A stretch of DNA of 64,000 nucleotides from Chryseobacterium gilvum (lineage in GTDB: Bacteria; Bacteroidota; Bacteroidia; Flavobacteriales; Weeksellaceae). This document shows, one piece after another, positions 43,205-52,338 of this stretch (the first letter of the stretch is position 1; each line of letters starts with the position of its first letter). The notes beneath the pieces were generated by a model. That model did not search any database, was not told where the DNA came from, and worked only from the letters and a program-made list of their open reading frames with translations. Location: assembly GCF_025628965.1 (NCBI RefSeq), contig NZ_JAOTEN010000001.1, positions 496,001 through 560,000 of the forward strand. Reading direction: 5' to 3'. The position numbers and the translations under genes are program-made.

Positions 43205-45457
43205 ATGTTGCGTTGTGTATTGCTACTTTTTTTTATTCTATCAAATCTATTTTATGCTCAACAAAAGCTGAATGTAATTCCTTATCCGCAAAAAGTTGAG
43301 TTTCTGTCTGGAGCATTCAGTATTTCTGAAACAATAACATTGAGCAATAATCTCCCAGAAAAAGAAACTGAATATTTTAAAAACCGGTTACAGCCGGAAT
43401 TTAAATTTCAGGTTATTCAGAAAATTGATGCACAATTGATATATTCTCAATTAGTTAAATCTAATCAAAAACACAATGATGAGTTTTATTCTCTTGAAAT
43501 TACTTCTAAACAAATTATTATAAAGACCTATACAAAACAAGGATATTTTCTGGCACTTCAGACTTTAATTCAGATTATAGATCAATTCAAAGATTCACGA
43601 AAAATTCCTGCAATGGTTATCGAAGACCAGCCAAAATTCGCATGGCGTGGAATGCATCTTGATGTTTGCCGCCATTTCTTTACGGTTGATGAGGTAAAAC
43701 AATATATCGATTATCTCGCCATGTACAAGCTCAATACCTTTCACTGGCATCTCACAGACGATCAGGGCTGGAGAATTGAAATTAAAAAATATCCTAAACT
43801 GACCCAAATTGGCTCAAAACGTAAAGAGTCAATGGTCGGAACTTATGTTGACAATACTTTCGACGGAAAACCGTACGGACCGTTTTTTTATACGCAGGAT
43901 CAAATTAAAGAAGTAGTAAAATATGCTCAGGACAGGCATATTACGGTAGTTCCTGAGATCGAAATGCCCGGTCATGCGCTGGCTGCACTTTCTGCGTACC
44001 CGGAATTGGCGTGTACAAACGGACCATTTGAGCCTGCTACGAAATGGGGTGTTTTTGATGATGTTTTTTGTCCGAAAGAGGAAACTTTTACTTTTTTAGA
44101 AAATGTTTTAGATGAAGTAATGACCCTGTTTCCGTCAAAATACATCCATATTGGAGGCGATGAATGTCCCAAAACAAGATGGAAGGAATGTGCTCATTGT
44201 CAGGCTTTAATCAAAAAAAATAATTTGAAGGATGAGCATGGCCTGCAAAGTTATTTTATACACAAAATTGAAAAATATGTCAATTCTAAAGGCCGGAAAA
44301 TTATTGGTTGGGATGAGATTTTGGAAGGCGGATTGGCTCCAAACGCAGCTGTAATGAGCTGGACAGGCGTAAATGGCGGAATTGAAGCTGCAAAAACAAA
44401 ACATTTTGCCGTAATGACTCCCGGTTCGTATTGCTATTTTGATCATTATCAGGGAGATCCTGCAACAGAACCGAACGCTTTTGGTGGTTTTACGCCTTTG
44501 GATAAAGTGTATTCTTATAATCCGATTCCGTCTGAGTTAAATGTAGAACAATCACAATATATTTTGGGAGTTCAGGCAAATCTGTGGACAGAATATATTC
44601 TTGATTTTAAACAGGTTCAATACATGATTTTTCCAAGACTGATGGCACTTTCCGAAGTCGGGTGGGGAACTTCTGATCCTAAAAATTACAAAGAATTTGA
44701 AAGTAGGGTAATCAGTCAGTTCAAATTTTTAGATAAAATAAAGGTGAATTACGCAAAAAGTATCTACAATGTTTCAGGGAAAGTAATTCCTGATCATAAC
44801 GGAATTTCTTATGAGCTTTCAACTTCACAAAACCCAAACGGGATTCGGTTTACTTTAGATGGAACAGATCCGAATGCACACTCGCAAACGTATCAAAATC
44901 CAATTGCCGTTTCGAAATCAATGACGATAAAATCTGCTTATTTTGAAAATGAAACATTGAAAAGTGCGATATCTTCTCAATCGTTTACAACATCAAAAAC
45001 AACAGGAAAAAAAATAACTTTAGAACAGCAACCGAGTGAAAATTACTCCTTTGGTGGTGCCTTTACTCTGATTGACGGTATTGTCGGAAACACAAGACAA
45101 CTAGGAAAAACCTGGTTGGGGTTTCAGGGGAAAGATGCGGTGGCAATAATTGATTTAGTAACTAAAACTCAATTTTCAGAAGTATATTTTAACACTTTGG
45201 AAAATAAAGGAAGCTGGATTCACCTGGCAAAATCTGCACAGATTTTTGTTTCTGATGATAACAAAAATTTCAAAATGATTAAAGAAACCGGAACAGATGA
45301 AATCCAAAACGCAAAAGGAAAAATCAGATTGAATGTAGGAAATCAAAATTCAAAATACATCAAAATTAAAATAGAAAACGCAGGAATTATCCCCGCAGGA
45401 AATCCCGGAGCAGATTCAAAGGCCTGGCTTTTCGTAGATGAAATCGGAGTAAATTAA
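43205..45457 (+). CDS. beta-N-acetylhexosaminidase, GH20
   Basis: Secreted glycosidase that removes terminal beta-GlcNAc/GalNAc, 750 aa. The signal peptide ends near residue 19 (LFYA|Q). Domain order: GH20b N-terminal domain (about 20-145), TIM barrel (about 147-500) with HWHLTDDQGWRIEIK and the catalytic pair Asp319-Glu320 in HIGGDEC, a chitobiase C-terminal/FnIII-like module (about 525-605, FTLDGTDPNA) and an F5/8-type-like C-terminal domain (about 620-748). TATATTCG at 43180-43187 is a near match to a -7 element. It opens a same-strand cluster with glycosylasparaginase, cutC and beta-mannosidase, so the likely substrate is the GlcNAc of N-glycans, with chitin oligomers as an alternative. 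Confidence 0.92.
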   Translation: MLRCVLLLFFILSNLFYAQQKLNVIPYPQKVEFLSGAFSISETITLSNNLPEKETEYFKNRLQPEFKFQVIQKIDAQLIYSQLVKSNQKHNDEFYSLEITSKQIIIKTYTKQGYFLALQTLIQIIDQFKDSRKIPAMVIEDQPKFAWRGMHLDVCRHFFTVDEVKQYIDYLAMYKLNTFHWHLTDDQGWRIEIKKYPKLTQIGSKRKESMVGTYVDNTFDGKPYGPFFYTQDQIKEVVKYAQDRHITVVPEIEMPGHALAALSAYPELACTNGPFEPATKWGVFDDVFCPKEETFTFLENVLDEVMTLFPSKYIHIGGDECPKTRWKECAHCQALIKKNNLKDEHGLQSYFIHKIEKYVNSKGRKIIGWDEILEGGLAPNAAVMSWTGVNGGIEAAKTKHFAVMTPGSYCYFDHYQGDPATEPNAFGGFTPLDKVYSYNPIPSELNVEQSQYILGVQANLWTEYILDFKQVQYMIFPRLMALSEVGWGTSDPKNYKEFESRVISQFKFLDKIKVNYAKSIYNVSGKVIPDHNGISYELSTSQNPNGIRFTLDGTDPNAHSQTYQNPIAVSKSMTIKSAYFENETLKSAISSQSFTTSKTTGKKITLEQQPSENYSFGGAFTLIDGIVGNTRQLGKTWLGFQGKDAVAIIDLVTKTQFSEVYFNTLENKGSWIHLAKSAQIFVSDDNKNFKMIKETGTDEIQNAKGKIRLNVGNQNSKYIKIKIENAGIIPAGNPGADSKAWLFVDEIGVN

Positions 45458-45499
45458 TGTTTATTTAAAATTTAAAACTCGCAACCTAATACCATAATT

Positions 45500-46492
45500 A
45501 TGTCTTCACGCAGAAAATTTCTTAAAAATACAGCTTTAGCATCTTCAGCATTATTATTAAATCCGTTGGATCTGATCGCCAAAGATGTACCTGAAAACAA
45601 TAGACTAGTGAATCAACCTATTGTTCTTTCTACATGGAATTTCGGTTTAAAAGCCAACAAAGAAGCATGGACGATTCTCGGAAAAGGTGGACGAGCTTTA
45701 GATGCAGTGGAAAAGGGCGTTCGTATAGTAGAAAATGATCCCTTAGAAAGAAGTGTTGGTTATGGCGGCCGTCCCGACAGAGACGGCAGAGTGACTTTGG
45801 ATGCCTGCATTATGGATGAAAACTACAACATCGGTTCGGTTGCATGTCTTGAAAATATTAAAAATCCGATTTCCGTGGCAAGAGCCGTGATGGAAAAAAC
45901 ACCTCACGTGATGTTGGTAGGTGATGGAGCGCTGCAATTTGCAGTCTCTCAGGGTTTTAAAAAAGAAAATATTCTTACGGCAGAATCCGAAAAAGAATGG
46001 AAAGAATGGTTGAAAAGCAGTAAATATCAGCCAATTGTCAACATTGAAAATCACGACACAATCGGAATGATCGCACTTGATGCGAAAGGAAATCTTTCCG
46101 GAGCCTGTACCACCAGCGGAATGGCTTTCAAAATGCACGGAAGAGTAGGAGATTCACCCATTATCGGGGCGGGATTGTTTGTTGATAACGAAGTAGGTGC
46201 AGCTACAGCAACCGGTCATGGCGAAGAAGTCATCAGAACGGTGGGAACTCATCTTGTTGTTGAATTAATGAGGCAGGGTAGAAATCCTCAACAGGCATGT
46301 AAAGAGGCCGTTGAAAGAATTGTGCAGATCACTAAAAGAAGAAATAAAAATCTGAAAGATATTCAGGTAGGTTTTATTGCTTTGAATAAAAAAGGCGAAT
46401 ATGGTTCGTACTGCATTCAGGACGGGTTTAATTTTGCCGTGTATGACCAGAAAGGAAACCGATTGGAAAAACCCGAATTTGCATTAAAATAA
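45500..46492 (+). CDS. N4-(beta-N-acetylglucosaminyl)-L-asparaginase
   Basis: Ntn-hydrolase that cleaves the GlcNAc-asparagine bond left after N-glycan trimming; the well-studied bacterial enzyme comes from Elizabethkingia (Flavobacterium) meningosepticum. At 330 aa it matches the family. The N terminus (MSSRRKFLKNTALASSALLL) resembles a twin-arginine-type or Sec signal, so it is probably periplasmic. The autocatalytic cleavage site is in HDTIGM, before Thr187, which becomes the nucleophile of the beta chain; ATGHGEEVIR follows. It starts 42 nt after the GH20 gene with no terminator between, so they are likely cotranscribed. Confidence 0.92.
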   Translation: MSSRRKFLKNTALASSALLLNPLDLIAKDVPENNRLVNQPIVLSTWNFGLKANKEAWTILGKGGRALDAVEKGVRIVENDPLERSVGYGGRPDRDGRVTLDACIMDENYNIGSVACLENIKNPISVARAVMEKTPHVMLVGDGALQFAVSQGFKKENILTAESEKEWKEWLKSSKYQPIVNIENHDTIGMIALDAKGNLSGACTTSGMAFKMHGRVGDSPIIGAGLFVDNEVGAATATGHGEEVIRTVGTHLVVELMRQGRNPQQACKEAVERIVQITKRRNKNLKDIQVGFIALNKKGEYGSYCIQDGFNFAVYDQKGNRLEKPEFALK

Positions 46493-46520
46493 GCTTACAA
46501 TATAAATTAGATCTAAAAAA

Positions 46521-47183
46521 ATGTTCCTAGAAATTGCCGCTTTTGACATTACTTCCGCAGAAATTGCGCTAAATTCTGTTGCCGATAGAATTGAATTCTG
46601 TGCAGATATCAGCGCCGGAGGAATCACCCCAAATCTTGAGGAGCTAAGATATTTAAAAGAAAAATATAGAAAACCGATTCATGTCATGATACGTCCTGTT
46701 GGTGGAAATTTTTTGTATAACGATCAAGAATTTCAACAGATGCAACATGATATAGCAGCATTTTCAAAAGCTCATGCAGATGGTTTTGTATTCGGGATTT
46801 TAAATGAAAATCAGGAAATTGATGTAGAAAAAAATAAAATTTTGGTTAATCTGGCAAATGGGAAACCATGTGTTTTTCACAGGGCAATTGACAGAACTGA
46901 AAATATTTTCGAATCTACAGAGAAACTCATTGAATTGGGTTTTAAAGAAATACTAACTTCCGGAGGAGAAAACTCTGCGATGGAAGGTAAAGAAAATTTA
47001 AAAATATTGGTTGAAAAATATTCCGATCAGATTAAAATTTTAATAGGCGGTGGCGTTCGCTCAAATAATATTTCAGAACTGAAAAGTATAACAGAAGGAA
47101 ATTATTTTCATTCTTCTGCAGTATTACCGTACGAATTTTTTGCAAACGCTGAAGAAATTAAAAAACTAAAGTCTAATGTATAA
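46521..47183 (+). CDS. cutC: CutC family TIM-barrel protein
   Basis: A 220-aa CutC-like TIM barrel. N terminus LEIAAFDITSAEIALNSVADRIEFCADISAGG, then PIHVMIRPVGGNFLYN and VFHRAIDRTENIFES, which are typical of the family (E. coli CutC is about 28 residues longer). The copper-homeostasis name is historical: in E. coli the copper phenotype has been linked to the MicL small RNA encoded inside cutC, so the enzyme role is open. It has no signal peptide, so it is cytoplasmic. It sits between glycosylasparaginase and beta-mannosidase (28 nt before, 9 nt after). A glycan-related role is inferred from this position. Confidence 0.88.
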   Translation: MFLEIAAFDITSAEIALNSVADRIEFCADISAGGITPNLEELRYLKEKYRKPIHVMIRPVGGNFLYNDQEFQQMQHDIAAFSKAHADGFVFGILNENQEIDVEKNKILVNLANGKPCVFHRAIDRTENIFESTEKLIELGFKEILTSGGENSAMEGKENLKILVEKYSDQIKILIGGGVRSNNISELKSITEGNYFHSSAVLPYEFFANAEEIKKLKSNV

Positions 47184-47192
47184 ATATTAATT

Positions 47193-49676
47193 TTGAAAAA
47201 CCTGTATTCATGTATTTTGATTTTATTGTTTGTATCTGTTTTCGCTCAATCTTCGGAACGAAATTTATCTTCTGAAAAGTGGCAATTCAAAAACGAAAAA
47301 GAAAATAAATGGCTGACTGCCAAAGTTCCGGGAACCGTGCATCTCGATTTAATGGATCATAAAATCATTCCCGATCCTTATAAAGATGAAAATGAAAAGA
47401 AAGTGCAATGGATCGAAAATGAAGACTGGGAATATCAGACTTTATTTAAAATTTCATCAAAAGAATTGCAAAATAAGAATATTGATTTGGTTTTTAACGG
47501 ATTGGATACGTTTTCTGAAATTTATCTCAATGGAAAACTGTTGAAGAAAACCGACAATATGTTCAGAAAGTGGGAAATTCCTGTGAAACTGAATTTGAAA
47601 GTTGGAGACAATATTTTACAGGTTAAATTTAAATCTGCCGTAAACGTCGGAAAAGAATTAGCCCAAAAAGTTCCCTTTACCATGCCAGAATCCCCGCGAA
47701 GTTTTGTCCGAAAAGCGCAATATCAATTCGGATGGGATTGGGGACCGAGATTGGTGACTGCAGGAATCTGGAAAGATGTAAAACTTGAATTCTGGAATAA
47801 TGCGAAGTTGGAAAACGTGAAAATTGAGCAAAAAAAATTAACAAAACGAAATGAAGATTTGAATATTTACACTGAAATTATAGCGGATCAAAATGGAAAA
47901 TATGTACTTTCAATTAATGGTAAACTCAATAATATTCAATTAAAAAAAGGGAAAAACACCATTCAGGTTCCTTTTACAATTCAAAACCCAAAACTTTGGC
48001 AACCCAACGGATGGGGCGATCCGAATCTATACGACATAACAATTTCTTTGCAAAAAGATTCTCAGATAATAGATCATAAAACTGAAAAAATAGGCTTAAG
48101 AACCATTGAATTAATTCAGGAAAAAGACGAACAAGGCAAATCATTTTATTTTAAGGTTAACGGAAAACCTTTATACATCAAAGGAACCAATTGGATTCCG
48201 GGTGACAGCTTTACTCCAAGAATGACCCAAGAAAAATATCAGAAACTGATTAAAGACTGCAAAGAAGCCAACATGAATATGATCCGCGTTTGGGGCGGAG
48301 GAATTTATGAAGATGACGAATTGTACAAAGCCTGCGATGAAAACGGAATTCTCGTGTGGCAGGATTTTATGTTTGCCGGAAGCTTTTATCCCTCTGATGA
48401 AGGGTTTTTAAATACGGTAAAAGAAGAAGTAAAAGATCAGGTCAACCGTCTTCAAAATCATCCGTCAATCGCTTTGTGGTGTGGAAATAACGAAATTGAT
48501 GAGGCGATCGTCAATTGGGGTTATCAGAAGCAATTCAACTATTCTAAAGATGATTCCCTGCAGGTCTGGAAAGATTATAAAAAACTTTTTCATGAAGTCA
48601 TTCCGAATGCTTTAAAAGAAAATGTAACACCCGAAAAAAATATCTATTGGCCAAGTTCACCATCCATCGGTTGGGGCCACAAAGAAAGCTTAACCGAAGG
48701 TGATTCTCATTATTGGGGAGTTTGGTGGGGTGAGTTTCCCTTTGAAATATATAACGAGAAAGTGGGACGATTTATGTCTGAGTATGGCTTTCAGGGAATG
48801 CCAAGCTTGGAAGCCGTACAATCGATGTTCTCCGAAAAACCGGATTTAAATATAGAAAATCCCATTATCAAAGCACACGAAAAAAATGCGCGTGGTTTTC
48901 AGATCATCGATCAGTATATGAAGCGCGATTACATTGTACCGGCTGATTTTGTAAAATATAATTACATTTCCCAATTGCTTCAGGCTCGCGGAATGCAGAT
49001 TGCCATTGAGGCGCACCGCCGTGCAAAACCGTACAATATGGGAAGTTTGTATTGGCAGCTCAATGACTGTTGGCCGGTGATTTCGTGGTCTTCGATTGAT
49101 TATCTTGGAAACTGGAAAGCTTTGCATTATCAGGTTAAAAGAAGTTTTGAAAACCAGGTGATTTTAACGGAAGAAAAAGAAGGAAATTTAAATTTTTATG
49201 CCATCAATGACGGAATAGAAAAGTTTGAAGATGTCTTTGTTGATATCCAGGTCGTACAATATAATGGTGAAATAGTAAATGAAATTTCAACGGTTCCGGA
49301 TGGAAAATTTTTAGATGGAATTATAAAATTTGATCCGGTTAAGATCGAAAACCTTATTCAGGATTTCAATAAAAATGAAGTTTTTCTGCAGCTGGTCTTA
49401 AAAGGTAAAAATGACAAAATCATTGCTGAAAATCACTATTTCTTCGTAAAGCCAAAAGATCTAAAGCTTTCAAAACCTACCATCACCATCAGAAAAATTT
49501 CCCCGACAGAAATAGAAATCTCTACGGATGTTCTGGCAAAAGATGTGTACTTAATCGGAAATATGCATTTTAGCGATAATTTCTTTGACCTGCTTCCTAA
49601 AACGTCGAAAAAAATTGTACTTTCAAAATCATTAGACAAAATTGAGGTGATGAGTTTGTGGGATACAATGAAGTAA
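47193..49676 (+). CDS. beta-mannosidase, GH2, TTG start
   Basis: Secreted or periplasmic GH2 beta-mannosidase that cleaves the Man-beta-1,4-GlcNAc bond of the N-glycan core, 827 aa. The start is TTG, 9 nt after the cutC stop; no ATG lies between that stop and this point, and starting at the TTG gives an intact signal peptide (MKNLYSCILILLFVSVFAQ). The N-terminal sugar-binding and Ig-like domains (about 20-310) precede the TIM barrel. The acid/base is Glu434 in WCGNNEIDE and the nucleophile Glu530 in SEYGFQGMP. The aromatic-rich region after the barrel (NDCWPVISWSSIDYLGNWKALHY) matches beta-mannosidases rather than beta-galactosidases. It is the last sugar gene of the cluster. Confidence 0.92.
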   Translation: MKNLYSCILILLFVSVFAQSSERNLSSEKWQFKNEKENKWLTAKVPGTVHLDLMDHKIIPDPYKDENEKKVQWIENEDWEYQTLFKISSKELQNKNIDLVFNGLDTFSEIYLNGKLLKKTDNMFRKWEIPVKLNLKVGDNILQVKFKSAVNVGKELAQKVPFTMPESPRSFVRKAQYQFGWDWGPRLVTAGIWKDVKLEFWNNAKLENVKIEQKKLTKRNEDLNIYTEIIADQNGKYVLSINGKLNNIQLKKGKNTIQVPFTIQNPKLWQPNGWGDPNLYDITISLQKDSQIIDHKTEKIGLRTIELIQEKDEQGKSFYFKVNGKPLYIKGTNWIPGDSFTPRMTQEKYQKLIKDCKEANMNMIRVWGGGIYEDDELYKACDENGILVWQDFMFAGSFYPSDEGFLNTVKEEVKDQVNRLQNHPSIALWCGNNEIDEAIVNWGYQKQFNYSKDDSLQVWKDYKKLFHEVIPNALKENVTPEKNIYWPSSPSIGWGHKESLTEGDSHYWGVWWGEFPFEIYNEKVGRFMSEYGFQGMPSLEAVQSMFSEKPDLNIENPIIKAHEKNARGFQIIDQYMKRDYIVPADFVKYNYISQLLQARGMQIAIEAHRRAKPYNMGSLYWQLNDCWPVISWSSIDYLGNWKALHYQVKRSFENQVILTEEKEGNLNFYAINDGIEKFEDVFVDIQVVQYNGEIVNEISTVPDGKFLDGIIKFDPVKIENLIQDFNKNEVFLQLVLKGKNDKIIAENHYFFVKPKDLKLSKPTITIRKISPTEIEISTDVLAKDVYLIGNMHFSDNFFDLLPKTSKKIVLSKSLDKIEVMSLWDTMK

Positions 49677-49732
49677 ATAATGTATTGCAATTCTCTGAAT
49701 AAACAATTAATTTTACATTCTAAATTATTTTC

Positions 49733-52180
49733 TTGCAATACGCCCAGATCGTTTTACCGTTAAATTTAAGAGGAACTTTTACCTACAAAATTCCTGACGA
49801 GCTTATTCCTTTTATTCAAATCGGAATGAGAGTTTTGGTGCCGTTTGGCGGAAAGAAAATTTATACCGGAATTGTTTTTGAAATCCATGATCAGGATCCG
49901 GAAACCTTTGTAGCGAAAGATATCATCAGTACGTTAGACGAACAGCCGATTGTTCCGAAGGAGCAGATCAATTTCTGGAACTGGCTCTCCGGATATTATC
50001 TTTGCAATTTGGGCGAGATTTACCGCTTTGCCTTTCCTTCATCTTTAAAGCTGGAAAGTGAAACATATTTAAAATTAAAACCCAACATTACCATAGAATT
50101 TGAAAATCTCGACATCAACGAGATGCATCTTATTCAGGCGCTTGAAGTAAGACAGCTGATTAATCTCACTGATATTGAGGCTTTTATCGCTAAAAAAGAG
50201 ATTGTTAAAACCATTAATTCATTAATCGATCTTCAGTATATTGAAATCGACGAAAAGATCTCAGAGAAGTACAAAGCTAAAGAAGTAGCTTATGTCAAGA
50301 TTCCTGAACAACTTCTTGAAAATGAAAATCTTACGGAAATCTTATCCAAACTGAACCGTTCACCCAAACAAAAAGATCTTTTTCTGCTAATTTTGTCCAG
50401 ACAGACAGAAAATCCTTCCGGCTTTATAAAAAAATCAGAACTTTTTGAGAATGGAAATTTCGCTGGTACCCACTTTAAAGCTTTAAGTGATAAAAAGCTT
50501 CTGGAAGAATATTATCAGCAAAAAGACAGGCTGGAAAGCTATGAAGGGGAAATTGAGGACTTGGATGTGCTTTCTGATGCCCAGAAATCTGCCAAAGCTG
50601 ATGTGGATGAAGCCTTTGAAGAGAAAAAAAATGTATTGCTGCATGGCGTTACGTCATCCGGAAAAACACATATTTATTTAGAAAAAATTGATGAGTGTGT
50701 CAACGAAGGAAAAAATGTACTATTTCTGCTTCCGGAGATATCCTTAACCAAACAGATTACACAGAGATTAGAAAAAAAATACGGAAAACAGCTTGGCTTC
50801 TATCATCAGAAACTCACCGATTTTGAGAAGGTGGAGGTCTGGAGAAGAATAAAAAACAATGATGTAAAAATCCTTATTGCAACAAGAGGCGCTTTGTTTC
50901 TGCCATTTCAGAATCTGGGATTGATTATCGTTGATGAAGAGCACGATTCTGCTTATAAACCCCGAGAAGTTACTCCTTTTTTTAATGCAAAAGATGCGGC
51001 TCTGGTATTGGCGGGTTTATACGATGCGAGAGTGATTTTGGGTTCTGCAACCCCTTCAGTAGAAAGCTATTACCTGGCAAAAAAAGAAAAATTAAAATAT
51101 ATTTTCCTTAACGAAAGATTCGGGAAAGTAAAGCTTCCGGAATATGAGCTGATCAATTTTAAAGAAGCGCAGGATTCTAAAAAGGTTTCCGGTAATTTTT
51201 CGCTACAGCTGATTGATGAAATTAAGAAAACATTACACGAAAAAAATCAGACCATAATTCTTCACAACCGCCGTGGTTACGCCAATGTCATTGAATGTGA
51301 AAGCTGTGGCTATGTGAATTACTGCTCCAATTGCGATGTCGTAATGACGTATCACAAATCTGCCAATGAAATGAAATGCCATTACTGCGGACAGCGTGCC
51401 TCCAAACCAAAAACCTGCCCGAAATGCTATTCTGAAAACCTGAACGAAAGAGGAGTAGGCGTAGAGCAGATTCACGAAGAAATTTCCAAAATTTTTCCCG
51501 AGAACGAAGTAGACAGAATGGATGTAGATTCGATGCGCAAAAAATTTGCCTACGAAAAACTCTATGAGAAAATTGAAGACCGAGAAACCGATATTATCGT
51601 AGGAACACAGATGATTTCCAAAGGATTGGATTTTGATCATATCGAATTGGTGGCCATTCCTAAAGCCGATTCTATGCTGTATGTCCAGGATTTCAGGGCA
51701 GAAGAAAGAGCGTATCAGTTAATTACACAGGTTTCAGGAAGGGCAGGACGGGTTTCCGGGAATGGTAAAGTTTTAATTCAGACTTTTAATCCTGATCATT
51801 CTGTTTTTCAGCTGATTAAGCTGAATAATGTGGCTAAAATTTATAAATATTTCCTAACAGAACGCCAGAAGTTTCATTATCCGCCTTTCACAAAATTAAT
51901 CATGATTGAACTAAAGCATACCAAAGAAGACCGCGTCAACCGTGCTTCACAGTTTTTAGGTTCAATTTTAAGAAAATATCTTCCCGAAGAATGCATCTTA
52001 GGTCCTGAAAAAGCACCTATTGCAAGATTGAATAATCTGTATCAGTTTCAGATTCTTCTGAAGCTCCCGAGAGGAAAAAACTATGAAAAATTTAAAAACA
52101 GGGTTTTATTAAGTTTAAAAGAATTTGATGAGATCACTGCTTACCAAAGCATCAAAAAGGGTGTTTTTGTAGACTTTTAA
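49733..52180 (+). CDS. priA: primosomal protein N' (replication restart helicase), TTG start
   Basis: 3'-to-5' DNA helicase that restarts collapsed replication forks, 815 aa. The N-terminal 3'BD (about 1-100, MQYAQIVLPLNLRGTFTYKIP) is followed by the helicase with Walker A in LLHGVTSSGKTHIYLE and the DEEHD box. The zinc site has eight cysteines in CESCGYVNYCSNC and CHYCGQRASKPKTCPKC. The second helicase lobe contains GTQMISKGLDFDHI and QVSGRAGR. The start is TTG: a stop lies 12 nt upstream in frame, no ATG is available, and the first residues match PriA. It follows the beta-mannosidase by 56 nt without a clear terminator. Confidence 0.94.
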   Translation: MQYAQIVLPLNLRGTFTYKIPDELIPFIQIGMRVLVPFGGKKIYTGIVFEIHDQDPETFVAKDIISTLDEQPIVPKEQINFWNWLSGYYLCNLGEIYRFAFPSSLKLESETYLKLKPNITIEFENLDINEMHLIQALEVRQLINLTDIEAFIAKKEIVKTINSLIDLQYIEIDEKISEKYKAKEVAYVKIPEQLLENENLTEILSKLNRSPKQKDLFLLILSRQTENPSGFIKKSELFENGNFAGTHFKALSDKKLLEEYYQQKDRLESYEGEIEDLDVLSDAQKSAKADVDEAFEEKKNVLLHGVTSSGKTHIYLEKIDECVNEGKNVLFLLPEISLTKQITQRLEKKYGKQLGFYHQKLTDFEKVEVWRRIKNNDVKILIATRGALFLPFQNLGLIIVDEEHDSAYKPREVTPFFNAKDAALVLAGLYDARVILGSATPSVESYYLAKKEKLKYIFLNERFGKVKLPEYELINFKEAQDSKKVSGNFSLQLIDEIKKTLHEKNQTIILHNRRGYANVIECESCGYVNYCSNCDVVMTYHKSANEMKCHYCGQRASKPKTCPKCYSENLNERGVGVEQIHEEISKIFPENEVDRMDVDSMRKKFAYEKLYEKIEDRETDIIVGTQMISKGLDFDHIELVAIPKADSMLYVQDFRAEERAYQLITQVSGRAGRVSGNGKVLIQTFNPDHSVFQLIKLNNVAKIYKYFLTERQKFHYPPFTKLIMIELKHTKEDRVNRASQFLGSILRKYLPEECILGPEKAPIARLNNLYQFQILLKLPRGKNYEKFKNRVLLSLKEFDEITAYQSIKKGVFVDF

Positions 52181-52245
52181 CAAACTTTAACAGATTTTAT
52201 AGAGATTTATTACATTTTGATAATCAACCATATGACAATAATATC

Positions 52246-52253
52246 TACTTTTG
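52246..52253 (+). promoter_or_regulatory. -7 element upstream of dacB
   Basis: TACTTTTG matches the Bacteroidota consensus. Its -33 partner is not at the normal distance. The transcript leader would be about 80 nt. Confidence 0.5.
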
Positions 52254-52338
52254 ACCGTTGATTATGTGTTTGGATTTTTAGAAGGAATTTAACTATTCGT
52301 TTTTTAAGACATCCAATTTATAACGAAACAAAAATTAG

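Noticed and set aside
46521..47183. CutC as a copper-tolerance gene
   Set aside because: No copper genes or metal-binding motifs lie nearby, the family function is unresolved, and the neighbours are glycan enzymes.
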